Numbered from the stretch's first letter, positions 1 to 6,188 are shown. The stretch: DNA of 6,926 bases from Spirochaetia bacterium (GCA_026002045.1 BOAV01000115.1:1-6926), one strand, 5' to 3'. Notes: a model not told the origin generated them from the sequence alone. A program made the numbers and translations.

Positions 1-2
1 AG

Positions 3-86
3 AACCAAGGACGAAATCCAGAGGATTACCAAAAAATACATGAGGGGAAACAGCTTGAGCTGTTCCCTTACCAAAATAAAGCATGA
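3..86 (+). CDS. 3' end of an unidentified gene (partial)
   Basis: A frame open from the window edge ends in TGA at 84-86 and encodes the last 27 residues of a protein. The tail is polar and ends in the pattern QLELFPYQNKA. A terminator-like hairpin follows 12 bases after the stop, which supports this frame. A second open frame (base 1 to TAA at 91-93) is possible but its translation looks less protein-like. The gene does not belong to the cassette on its right, whose reading frame begins abruptly after the hairpin. It may be the last gene of an insertion element that landed in the cassette, but 27 residues are too few to name a family. Confidence 0.4.
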   Translation, partial: NQGRNPEDYQKIHEGKQLELFPYQNKA

Positions 87-1339
87 AGGTTAAAGATACC
101 GCAGGGCTTGCCCTGCGGTTATTCATTAGCAAAATATTTGATATTAAATTCAGTGACAAGATTGGAAAATTAAGTCCAACTCAATATGATATAAAAAACA
201 TTCTTACTGAAAAATATCAAAATCAAAAAACGAGAGATAATGCAATTGAGGAAGCAATTGAAAATGTTCCTGATGATAGTAAGGATTATGCACGTAATAT
301 TTTACAATTATTATATAAAAAAATATTTATTGAGAAAATAATTAGGTATACAGAAGTAACTGATATGAAACAAGACGATGCTCTAGAAATGTTTGTAAGG
401 TTTAATAGCGGAGGAAAATCTTTAAGCAAATCAGATATTACGATGTCAATTTTAGAGGTTTATTGGCCAAGTGCAAAAACGGAATTTGGAAAAATACTCA
501 AAAATTCTTACGAATCATTTGGTACAGACTTTATTATACGTACTGCTTTAATGTTATACGGTGATGTTGTGAAATCTAACATAAATAAAGAATTTGCAGT
601 AACATTGAAAAACGAATGGAAACAATTTGAAAAGGCATTGACTGGTCTAGATGATATGCTTAAAAATATGAAAATTGATGTCAGTCGTTTCAGTAGTAGC
701 TGGAATGTTTTATTACCAATTATTTATTTTATCTATTATAATTCTGAATATAAAAAAAATGTTAAATCGGTGCGATCATATTTGTTGAGAGCTATATTTT
801 TTACCTATTTTCAATCGGGAACAACAAGTAAATTACAGCAAATGAAAAGTAACATCAATGAATATAATTTTGAAATAACAATTGAAATGCTTAATCAAAT
901 AAATGATTTAAGGATTACAGAAGGTAAAATTGAGGATATTATTAATTCAGAAAAAGGAAGCAGAGTAGCAGGTGAAGTCCTTTACTATACAAGCCTTGAT
1001 TGGCTAAATAAAAACTTTAAATATGAACAAGACCATCTTCATCCAGAAAGTGGATTTAAATATAAACCTTCTTCAGTTTCTCCAGAAGAGTTGAAAGAAT
1101 GGTATGGAATGCGTAATAGGCTCCCCAATCTTCATTTACTTGAAGGAAGAAGTAATGGTAGCAAAAGTGATATGAGACTTATTGATTATTACAATGATAT
1201 GAATGAGGAGCAACAAACAAGATTTTTTTCTGAAATTATGATTTCTAATAAAATTTCACTTGAATTTAAAGATTTTTCCAAATTTTATGAAACACGTAAA
1301 AAAGCTTTAATAGATAAGATTCGTTCATTATTAGAATAA
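83..1339 (+). pseudogene. GmrSD/DUF262-type restriction protein, N-terminally truncated
   Basis: The reading frame holds the middle and C-terminal parts of a GmrSD-family (DUF262 plus DUF1524/HNH-like) protein, a family that restricts modified phage DNA. Counting from the ATG at 83, residues 104-118 are the conserved FVRFNSGG...LS..D block of DUF262. Residues ~232-245 (RSYLLRAIFFTYFQSG) match the family's helical region. D317-H318-L-H320-P, then N345...N349-LHLLEGR-N358..K361, form the HNH-like C-terminal nuclease motif. The N-terminal DGQQR motif, needed for nucleotide-dependent activity in this family, is absent. Homology seems to start near residue 14 (FISKIFD), just after the hairpin at 99-118. 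The ATG at 83 has no ribosome site and overlaps the stop of the left gene, so it is probably not a true start. This is the remnant of cassette 1, cut at its 5' end, and has very likely lost its promoter and function. Confidence 0.75.
99..118 (+). terminator. Terminator-like hairpin after the left-edge gene
   Basis: A perfect 9-base inverted repeat (99-107 with 110-118, CCGCAGGGC against its complement) follows the stop at 84-86 and is followed by TTATTCATT, a weak T-rich tail. A second hairpin with one bulged A lies inside the coding tail (45-55 with 58-67). Sequence after position ~119 reads as the restriction gene, so this hairpin sits exactly at the edge of the foreign DNA. It could be the transcription terminator of the left gene, a structured end of an insertion element, or both. 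Confidence 0.55.
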
Positions 1340-1394
1340 TAATTAATTTAAAAAGAAATAATAGTTATATAATTGTGGTGTACGGCGGCACTGC

Positions 1395-1563
1395 ACATAA
1401 CATACGCTATACGCTGCGCCGCAGTAGCGGCTTGGCCTACGAAAAAACGCAGTCGGCCTTTGGCCTTTGTGCGTTTTTTCTCCGGCACATTTTTGCGGTT
1501 GCTGGAAACCTGCGGTTTCCTTTATCGCAACCGCAAAAACGTCGTATAGCTTTCACGTTAGGC
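1395..1563 (+). repeat. attC1 recombination site (end of cassette 1)
   Basis: The left core is ACATAAC (1395-1401) and the right core GTTAGGC (1557-1563). The inner stem is GCTATACG (1406-1413) with CGTATAGC (1543-1550). Between the stems are three hairpin arms: A, GCCGC/GCGGC (1418-1431); B, an 11-bp stem 1441-1451 with 1470-1480, enclosing GGCC-TTT-GGCC; C, a 13-bp stem 1490-1502 with 1527-1539, enclosing GGAAACC/GGTTTCC. The right core differs from the usual GTTATGT because the bases after G belong to the next cassette, whose own left core is GCCTAAC. Length 169, the standard for this array. This site, attC2 and the promoter of cassette 3 fill the gene-free stretch 1340-1780. Confidence 0.93.
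1441..1480. terminator. Bidirectional terminator-like arm B inside attC1
   Basis: A run of six A, a CGCA/TGCG stem with an inner GGCC hairpin, and a run of six T form the A-stem-T layout of an intrinsic terminator readable from either strand. The equivalent arm is present in every copy of the common attC: 2319-2358, 3102-3141, 4072-4114, 4850-4889, 6026-6065 and 6847-6886. The stem sequence changes between copies with matching changes on both sides. Termination activity is inferred; the arm may serve only as part of the folded recombination site. Confidence 0.5.
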
Positions 1564-1718
1564 AAAATCCGCTACGCGGCTCTTGCCTAACGTGGGCGCG
1601 GGCAAGCCCGCAGTCAGGCTCGCCGCTACGCGGACTTCGCCTAACTGCGGGTTTACGCCATGCCGCTACGGTCAGGCTTCGCCTGCCCTCCGCGTCACGG
1701 CGCAAACCCGCGCCCACG
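1558..1718 (+). mobile_element. Cassette 2: gene-free minimal cassette
   Basis: This unit runs from the TTAGGC of attC1 to the G of the attC2 right core and is 161 bases long. Apart from attC2 it contains only ~27 bases, which form a small hairpin (CCGC-TAC-GCGG at 1569-1579). No gene or promoter is visible. Its own ends match: GTTAGGCAA (1557-1565) is complementary to TTGCCTAAC (1583-1591), which shows it is a true separate cassette rather than a duplicated half-site. Open frames crossing it are formed by attC sequence and are not genes. Confidence 0.8.
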
Positions 1719-1724
1719 TTATGT
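1585..1724 (+). repeat. attC2, a different GC-rich attC family (end of cassette 2)
   Basis: The left core is GCCTAAC (1585-1591), a full match to the RYYYAAC consensus; the right core is GTTATGT (1718-1724), belonging to cassette 3. The outer stem is 14 bp perfect (1589-1602 with 1707-1720). Inside are CCCGCAGT/ACTGCGGG (1607-1614 with 1644-1651) carrying a CCGC-TAC-GCGG hairpin, then an arm with CAGGC-TTC-GCCTG (1673-1685). The sequence is unrelated to the other seven sites but has the same branched plan. Length 140. Confidence 0.88.
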
Positions 1725-1734
1725 GCAATTTGCC

Positions 1735-1763
1735 TTGACGATAAGTAAATAATAATATAAAAT
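1735..1763 (+). promoter_or_regulatory. Promoter of cassette 3
   Basis: TTGACG (1735-1740), a 17-base spacer and TAAAAT (1758-1763). The start would fall near 1770. The -35 box lies 17 bases inside the cassette and overlaps the end of its private terminal tag (1729-1736). Confidence 0.7.
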
Positions 1764-1780
1764 AAATATATGGTGGAAAT

Positions 1781-2278
1781 ATGGAAGTAGACAGTTTTTA
1801 TTTTTTTTTACTGGTAAAAATATTGCTTATTGTATATATAATATTCAAAATACGTCGGAATAAGAATCTTTATATTCTGATAAAGAAAATAGTGCTGAGA
1901 GTAAAATATCTTGGTATCAATGTATTGTATATTGTAGTGCTTGGAATACTTTGTTTTCTTTTTGATATAATATTTTCTACTTCTAAAGAGTGGTATGAAA
2001 CTGCACTTATGATGTGGGTAAATTTCCTATATGTCAATATGGTTGGATTTATATTATCTGTATTGAAAATAAACAAATTCTTTTTGTCAATATTTGCATT
2101 TTTCGTATTATTTTTATTTTTCCTATTTGTTATGTATTATATTACTCCGTTAATAATAAATAATAATTTATATAATGATGAGTACAGAGTAATAATACAT
2201 AACATTATTTCAGGAATATTAATATATAGTATATATAGAATAGAAGAGGAAATATGTAAAAAGGCAAACTGCACATAA
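1781..2278 (+). CDS. Polytopic membrane protein, unknown function (cassette 3)
   Basis: A 165-residue, very AT-rich gene. Hydrophobic segments at about residues 5-22, 46-65, 74-95 and 99-121, with a weaker one near 138-153, predict four or five membrane helices. Basic residues (KIRRNKN, 23-29) lie between the first two. The ATG at 1781 follows a GGTGGA ribosome-site-like stretch (1772-1777). An earlier ATG at 1770 is out of frame and stops at once. The stop codon TAA (2276-2278) is the TAA of the attC3 left core, so the last residues NCT are encoded by the recombination site. I do not recognise the family. A role as a membrane effector or immunity protein would fit the setting but nothing in the sequence shows it. 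Confidence 0.8.
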   Translation: MEVDSFYFFLLVKILLIVYIIFKIRRNKNLYILIKKIVLRVKYLGINVLYIVVLGILCFLFDIIFSTSKEWYETALMMWVNFLYVNMVGFILSVLKINKFFLSIFAFFVLFLFFLFVMYYITPLIINNNLYNDEYRVIIHNIISGILIYSIYRIEEEICKKANCT

Positions 2279-2441
2279 CATACGCTATACGCTGCGCCGC
2301 AGTAGCGGCTTGGCCTCCACAAAACCCCAGTCGGGCTTCGCCCTTTGTGGGGTTTTGTTCCGGCACATTTTTGCGGTTGCTGGAAACCTACGGTTTCCTT
2401 TATCGCAACCGCAAAAACGTCGTATAGCTTTCACGTTATGT
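2273..2441 (+). repeat. attC3 recombination site (end of cassette 3)
   Basis: Left core ACATAAC (2273-2279), right core GTTATGT (2435-2441), length 169. Arm B (2319-2358) pairs ACAAAACCCCA with TGGGGTTTTGT and has inner GGGC-TTC-GCCC; against attC1 it has four changed base pairs, all compensated. Arm C keeps the GCGGTTGC/GCAACCGC stem. The left core supplies the stop codon of the gene before it. Confidence 0.93.
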
Positions 2442-2472
2442 GCAATTGGGCAATAACTATTTTGTAAAATAA

Positions 2473-2501
2473 TTGACATAAAATACATTAAACTATATAA
2501 T
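2473..2501 (+). promoter_or_regulatory. Consensus sigma70 promoter of cassette 4
   Basis: TTGACA (2473-2478), 17 bases, TATAAT (2496-2501): a perfect match to both consensus hexamers at the ideal spacing. The start would be near 2508, leaving a ~15-base leader with a GGGAG ribosome site (2511-2515), 7 bases before the ATG. Confidence 0.85.
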
Positions 2502-2522
2502 GGAATAGATGGGAGTATTTTT

Positions 2523-3020
2523 ATGATTTCACGTATAATAGACAAAATATTTATTGGAATACTCGTAATATTTTTACTACCATTTGTATTTGATATATTT
2601 ACGTCTTTCGATATAAAACATCAAATAATAAAAAATATTATATATTTTGGTATAATAATTTTAACAGGGCTTAATATAGTTAAAATTATTCTTATAAAAA
2701 ATAAACAAAAGAGGCATATAATATTTATTTTATTTCTTATAATTATTTTTATTAGTGAAATGATTTTAACTATTTTATATTTAAATGATACATGGAAAAC
2801 ACAAACAAGATTATATGAAAACAATCATTTGAAAAATTATTTTATTGAATTACAAATGCAAGATATAGGTAATTTTGGTTATAGAAGTAGAAAAGTTAAA
2901 GTGATATATTTAACCAAATATTTTATGATAATAAATCCTGCAAAGGAAAATTATGAAGAGAAACTAGAATGGAAAAAAATTAACATGGACATAAATGAAA
3001 TGGGATTAGAACAATGGTAA
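2523..3020 (+). CDS. Small membrane protein with C-terminal soluble tail, unknown function (cassette 4)
   Basis: This gene encodes 165 residues. Three membrane helices are predicted at about residues 8-27, 35-58 and 66-87, leaving residues 88-165 as a hydrophilic domain rich in aromatic and charged residues (for example YFIELQMQD and KVKVIYLTKYFMII). The N-terminus MISRIIDKI and the helices separated by KNKQKRH suggest alternating topology. The start is fixed by GGGAG at 2511-2515. GC is very low (10 of 60 bases at 2581-2640). The stop lies 28 bases before the attC4 left core. No family is recognised. It shares its layout (small, hydrophobic, own promoter) with cassette 3 but no clear sequence similarity. 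Confidence 0.8.
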   Translation: MISRIIDKIFIGILVIFLLPFVFDIFTSFDIKHQIIKNIIYFGIIILTGLNIVKIILIKNKQKRHIIFILFLIIIFISEMILTILYLNDTWKTQTRLYENNHLKNYFIELQMQDIGNFGYRSRKVKVIYLTKYFMIINPAKENYEEKLEWKKINMDINEMGLEQW

Positions 3021-3048
3021 ATAATATATGTAAAAATTGCCCAACTGC

Positions 3049-3224
3049 ACATAACATACGCTATACGCTATACGCTGCGCCGCAGTAGCGGCTTGGCCTA
3101 CGAAAAACCCCAGTCGGGCTTCGCCCTTTGTGGGGTTTTTCTCCGGCACATTTTTGCGGTTGCTGGAAACCTACGGTTTCCTTTATCGCAACCGCAAAAA
3201 CGTCGTATAGCTTTCACGTTATGT
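3049..3224 (+). repeat. attC4 with a 7-base tandem duplication (end of cassette 4)
   Basis: Left core ACATAAC (3049-3055), right core GTTATGT (3218-3224). Length 176, because CTATACG of the left inner stem occurs twice in tandem. Arm B (3102-3141) is GAAAAACCCCA/TGGGGTTTTTC with GGGC-TTC-GCCC; arm C is as in attC1. Confidence 0.93.
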
Positions 3225-3234
3225 GCAATTATGC

Positions 3235-3263
3235 TTGACATCTATTGGATAATATGATAATAA
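3235..3263 (+). promoter_or_regulatory. Promoter of cassette 5
   Basis: TTGACA (3235-3240), 17 bases and TAATAA (3258-3263), a weaker -10. The -35 lies 17 bases inside the cassette, as in cassette 3, and overlaps the private terminal tag (3229-3237). The gene has the best ribosome site of the window, AAAGGAGAA. Confidence 0.65.
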
Positions 3264-3284
3264 GATTAAATAAAGGAGAATAGC

Positions 3285-4031
3285 ATGTTAGAAGTAATGA
3301 TATCCGTAATAGCTGGGTTATCCACACTAGTAGGTGGATTAATATCTCTTTACTTTTCAAAAAAAGACAATAAAGCGAAGGATATAAATGTTGAAAATAT
3401 AATATTAAAACGTACTCAGAATCAAAATGAAATTGATAAACTAATTGATGATAAGGTAAAATCACTAGAGAAAAGTGATGAAAAACCACAAAATGTTGAT
3501 ACACGTGAAGTTGAACTTATGTTTTTATCGTTAAAAGATGATTTAAATAAACGAAACGCCAATGAAATTAGTGCGGAAAATACTCTTATAACAAATTTTT
3601 ATGAACAAGGGTTGTCTCAATCAAAAATTATATTTTTCTTTAGTATAATAGCAGCATCTATAGGTTTTGCTTTTATTATATTCTATATAATAATATCTGC
3701 TAAGGACAAAAATGTGCTTCAATTAGTAAATATAATTCCAGGAATTGTGATAGATTCAATAGCATATTTATTCATTCGACACGCTACTGAAATTAGAAAT
3801 CGAGCATCAGACCTTCTCGATAAATTACGTTTAGATAATCAAAGGCAGAAAGCGCTTGAATTAGTGGAGAAAATATCAAATGATAGATTAAAAGATTTAA
3901 TGTTAGCACAAATATCAATAAATACTTCAGGTGTTAATACCACAGCTGATGATTTTGGTAAAATAGTATCGCTAATATATACTGAAAACAAAAATGATGA
4001 GAATTTTGAAAGCAAGCATAACTGCACATAA
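3285..4031 (+). CDS. TRADD-N-associated membrane-domain-like protein (cassette 5)
   Basis: This gene encodes 248 residues, with AAAGGAG (3272-3278) six bases before the ATG. Residues 5-24 form an N-terminal membrane helix, 25-100 are charged and probably coiled (KDDLNKRN, VKSLEKSDEK), and two helices follow at 116-137 and 145-164. The stretch YEQGLSQSKIIFFFSIIAASIGF, the IIPGIVIDSIAYLFIRHA segment and the following RASDLLDKLRLDNQRQKALELVE resemble, from memory, the 2TM domain called TRADD-N-associated (CyanoTRADDas_TM). That domain is found beside death-like domains and effectors in proposed prokaryotic immune systems. A membrane-acting part in phage defence is therefore plausible, but no partner gene is in the cassette and no database search was run. 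The stop TAA (4029-4031) is part of the attC5 left core, giving the C-terminus NCT as in cassette 3. Confidence 0.72.
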   Translation: MLEVMISVIAGLSTLVGGLISLYFSKKDNKAKDINVENIILKRTQNQNEIDKLIDDKVKSLEKSDEKPQNVDTREVELMFLSLKDDLNKRNANEISAENTLITNFYEQGLSQSKIIFFFSIIAASIGFAFIIFYIIISAKDKNVLQLVNIIPGIVIDSIAYLFIRHATEIRNRASDLLDKLRLDNQRQKALELVEKISNDRLKDLMLAQISINTSGVNTTADDFGKIVSLIYTENKNDENFESKHNCT

Positions 4032-4195
4032 CATACGCTATACGCTGCGCCGCAGTAGCGGCTTGGCCTACGAAAAACCCCAGTCGGCGCAGTAGCGCCT
4101 TTGTGGGGTTTTTCTCCGGCACATTTTTATGGCCCTGGAAACCTACGGTTTCCTTATTCGGGCCATAAAAACGTCGTATAGCTTTCACGTTATGT
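4026..4195 (+). repeat. attC5 with rebuilt arms (end of cassette 5)
   Basis: Left core ACATAAC (4026-4032), right core GTTATGT (4189-4195), length 170. Arm B (4072-4114) has the CCCCA/TGGGG stem but a new inner hairpin, GGCGC-AGTA-GCGCC. Arm C has exchanged GCGGTTGC/GCAACCGC for ATGGCCC/GGGCCAT, both sides changing together. It is the most diverged copy of the common attC, yet it folds in the same way. Confidence 0.93.
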
Positions 4196-4225
4196 GCAAT
4201 ACGCCCTAAAATTAGTTGAAAATAA

Positions 4226-4254
4226 TTGACAAATAATAAAAATAAGTATAAAAT
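4226..4254 (+). promoter_or_regulatory. Promoter of cassette 6, predicting a leaderless mRNA
   Basis: TTGACA (4226-4231), 17 bases, TAAAAT (4249-4254). The expected start is 4261-4262, and the ATG is at 4262. A TTG start at 4226 would be the -35 box itself and is rejected. A 17-base stretch upstream (4206-4222) is 16/17 identical to 6159-6175 in cassette 8. Confidence 0.78.
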
Positions 4255-4261
4255 AAATAAT

Positions 4262-4756
4262 ATGAAAAAATGCAGTCTTTTTGTTTTCTTAACGTGTATT
4301 CTTGCGGGCAACCTGTCGGCAAATGGTATAGCTGATGTAAGTTTCTACCCGAGTCCAGATCCTCAGATTGAGCTCCCCCGTGAGCTAGTAGGAGTTTTTA
4401 AATTTGTATATGAATATCCCAATGCTTTTGATTATCTTGTTTTTGGATTTATAGAAATATACGAAGACAACAAGTATTGGTGGCGTGGTGTCGACTCTGG
4501 ACAGGAATGGGGGTACGTAATAGAAGAGAAAGGCGATTATTATTTTTTCCCACTTGGTAGTGGGTCATATCCGAGTAAGGAGGGATATTATATTGACGAA
4601 AAGACAAAAATAACATTGATTGAAAATGGTTTTTCTTTTATTGGCAGTAAGAGAGCCCATAATTTAGAATTTGTTACGGTTAGAAGTGATCTGGAAAGTG
4701 AGAAGGTGGAGAGGGAAAAATACAGAGAGAGGATAAAAGATAGGAGGATGCAATAA
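4262..4756 (+). CDS. Secreted protein of unknown function (cassette 6)
   Basis: This gene encodes 164 residues from the ATG at 4262. The N-terminus (MKKCSLFVFLTCILAGNLSA) is a classic signal peptide with a lysine pair, a hydrophobic core and a likely cleavage site after LSA, residue 20. A cysteine at residue 12 is too early and poorly placed for a normal lipobox. The mature part is rich in aromatic and acidic residues (YEDNKYWWRGVDSGQEWGY), probably beta-rich, and ends in a highly charged helix (ESEKVEREKYRERIKDRR). The chosen start places the signal peptide at the very N-terminus and coincides with the predicted transcription start; no ribosome site is present. The family is not recognised. 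The product should act in the periplasm or outside the cell. Confidence 0.78.
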   Translation: MKKCSLFVFLTCILAGNLSANGIADVSFYPSPDPQIELPRELVGVFKFVYEYPNAFDYLVFGFIEIYEDNKYWWRGVDSGQEWGYVIEEKGDYYFFPLGSGSYPSKEGYYIDEKTKITLIENGFSFIGSKRAHNLEFVTVRSDLESEKVEREKYRERIKDRRMQ

Positions 4757-4803
4757 TATAAATCATAAAAAAATAATATAATAATGGAGTACGGGCGTAC
4801 TGC

Positions 4804-4972
4804 ACATAACATACGCTATACGCTGCGCCGCAGTAGCGGCTTGGCCTACGAAAAAACGCAGTCGGCCTATGGCCTTTGTGCGTTTTTTCTCCGGCACATT
4901 TTTGCAGTTGCTGGAAACCTGCGGTTTCCTTTATCGCAACCGCAAAAACGTCGTATAGCTTTCACGTTAGGT
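4804..4972 (+). repeat. attC6 recombination site (end of cassette 6)
   Basis: Left core ACATAAC (4804-4810), right core GTTAGGT (4966-4972), length 169. Arm B is 4850-4889 with loop TAT. Arm C has one break, A4906 opposite C4941, which is a T.G wobble on the bottom strand. With the cassette 7 promoter (5003-5031) and a ~90-base leader, it fills the gene-free stretch 4757-5127. Confidence 0.93.
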
Positions 4973-5002
4973 GCAATATTTTTGAATTGGTTGAAAAATA
5001 TA

Positions 5003-5031
5003 TTGACAAAAATAAAGAAGTGAATTAAAAT
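5003..5031 (+). promoter_or_regulatory. Promoter of cassette 7 with a ~90-base leader
   Basis: TTGACA (5003-5008), 17 bases, TAAAAT (5026-5031). The start would be near 5038, giving the only long 5' leader in the array (about 5038-5127). I see no clear riboswitch or attenuator in the leader. An ATG at 5055 opens a frame overlapping the gene but has no ribosome site. Confidence 0.75.
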
Positions 5032-5127
5032 TATTTTTAGTTATAGTCTTTTGTATGAATATTTTGAACATTTATGCCAATGGCGGGGTAGAAAAAGATA
5101 GTAAAAATACTTTGAATAAGGACAAAA

Positions 5128-5955
5128 ATGAAACTAAAAAAGCCGAAAAGGCAGACGGTTGTGGTGCTGGGGATTGTTTTGCTTTACATAGGGCTGCGTT
5201 TCCCCTTTGTTTATTACGATGGCGAAGCGATATGGACTGTCTGCTTTGAGCCTTTGAACGAGATATTTGCAGGAGATATAAAAGGGTATATACTGGGACG
5301 GTACACACTAGAAACCCAGTACGGTGATATCACCATAAAACCATTTTGCTCATTTCAAGCTCATGACCATCGGATAGACTATATATCCGCCACTGATTTT
5401 TATGAAGGCAGGGCCGAGCACAACCTTGTTTTTTTAGAAAACAAAATAGATGAATTTGCCAGCATTTCATTCTATTACCGTAATATCGAAAGGATAACTG
5501 TTGAACAGGAGTTTAATCTCGATAAATACTCATTTGGCATTGAAAAAATCTGGGTACAATGTAACATTAGCAGAGCCAATTATGGAACAATAACTTTTAC
5601 GGTGAGCCAATTTCCAGAACGGATTATCCTTTCCGATGGGTCGGAAGTAGAAATCGTGAAAGATACGGTAGGAACCAGAGAAGTGGGAATAGTCACGGAT
5701 AACTGGTATTTTGATTTACGGCCTGATGGTTTGTGGACTATGCGGGGAATTAGAGATTCTAATTATGCAATTGTAAAACTGCCCGGCGAAACAGAGGGGC
5801 AGAGATACACATCTATAACCTTCGAGGAAAACTGGGGGAATTTTGTTGACGGAGAACTCCCTGACGGAAGGTCGGCAAGCGAGAAAAGTGCTGAAATGCT
5901 CCGCAAAATTGAATGGGGCCTGGAAATGTATAAAAAACTGAATTCTATTGACTAG
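5128..5955 (+). CDS. Membrane-anchored protein of unknown function (cassette 7)
   Basis: This gene encodes 275 residues, with AAGGA (5118-5122) five bases before the ATG. A basic start (MKLKKPKRQ) precedes one membrane helix at about residues 10-25, which is an N-terminal anchor or uncleaved signal. The rest is a soluble domain likely outside the inner membrane, with beta-strand-like segments (GYILGRYTLETQYGDITIKPF, GTITFTVSQFPERIILSDGSEVEI) and a C-terminal helix (SEKSAEMLRKIEWGLEMYKKL). The gene is markedly less AT-rich than its neighbours (27 GC of 60 at 5641-5700 against 10 of 60 at 2581-2640), while its promoter region is as AT-rich as the others. This suggests a separate origin of the gene. 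No family is recognised. Confidence 0.82.
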   Translation: MKLKKPKRQTVVVLGIVLLYIGLRFPFVYYDGEAIWTVCFEPLNEIFAGDIKGYILGRYTLETQYGDITIKPFCSFQAHDHRIDYISATDFYEGRAEHNLVFLENKIDEFASISFYYRNIERITVEQEFNLDKYSFGIEKIWVQCNISRANYGTITFTVSQFPERIILSDGSEVEIVKDTVGTREVGIVTDNWYFDLRPDGLWTMRGIRDSNYAIVKLPGETEGQRYTSITFEENWGNFVDGELPDGRSASEKSAEMLRKIEWGLEMYKKLNSID

Positions 5956-5979
5956 AATTATATAAGGCAAAAATACTGC

Positions 5980-6148
5980 ACCTAACATACGCTATACGCT
6001 GCGCCGCAGTAGCGGCTTGGCCTACGAAAAAACGCAGTCGGCCTTTGGCCTTTGTGCGTTTTTTCTCCGGCACATTTTTGCGGTTGCTGGAAACCTTCGG
6101 TTTCCTTTATCGCAACCGCAAAAACGTCGTATAGCTTTCACGTTATGT
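5980..6148 (+). repeat. attC7 with consensus left core (end of cassette 7)
   Basis: Left core ACCTAAC (5980-5986), matching the RYYYAAC consensus; right core GTTATGT (6142-6148). The left core is complementary not to this right core but to GTTAGGT at the start of its own cassette (4966-4972). Arm B is 6026-6065; arm C has inner loop TTC. Length 169. Confidence 0.93.
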
Positions 6149-6188
6149 GAAATGGGGGCTAAAATTTGTTGAAAAGAACAAAATAATA

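Noticed and set aside
1375..1590. Open frames translated from attC sequence, also at 4784-5023 and, on the minus strand, 2285-2545 and 6022-6264
   Set aside because: They recur because attC is repeated, shift with loop changes between copies, and lie across the stems and arms of the recombination site.
1467..1748. 93-codon frame across attC1 and attC2
   Set aside because: It runs through two hairpin-rich attC sites and the cassette 3 promoter, with no ribosome site.
1870..2076. Minus-strand frames inside genes (also 2621-2824, 3229-3504, 3839-4027, 4588-4812, 5072-5308, 5716-5988)
   Set aside because: They are shadows of AT-rich plus-strand genes with promoters and consistent cassette orientation; none has a supporting start signal.
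1781..4031. Toxin-antitoxin pairs, common in chromosomal integrons
   Set aside because: Each cassette holds one gene, with no adjacent small partner and no recognisable toxin or antitoxin motif.
4226..4261. TTG start 12 codons upstream of the cassette 6 gene
   Set aside because: The TTG is the -35 box; the ATG at 4262 puts the signal peptide at the N-terminus and the start at the predicted +1.
5055..5249. 64-codon frame starting in the leader of cassette 7
   Set aside because: No ribosome site, and most of it is out-of-frame sequence of the gene starting at 5128.
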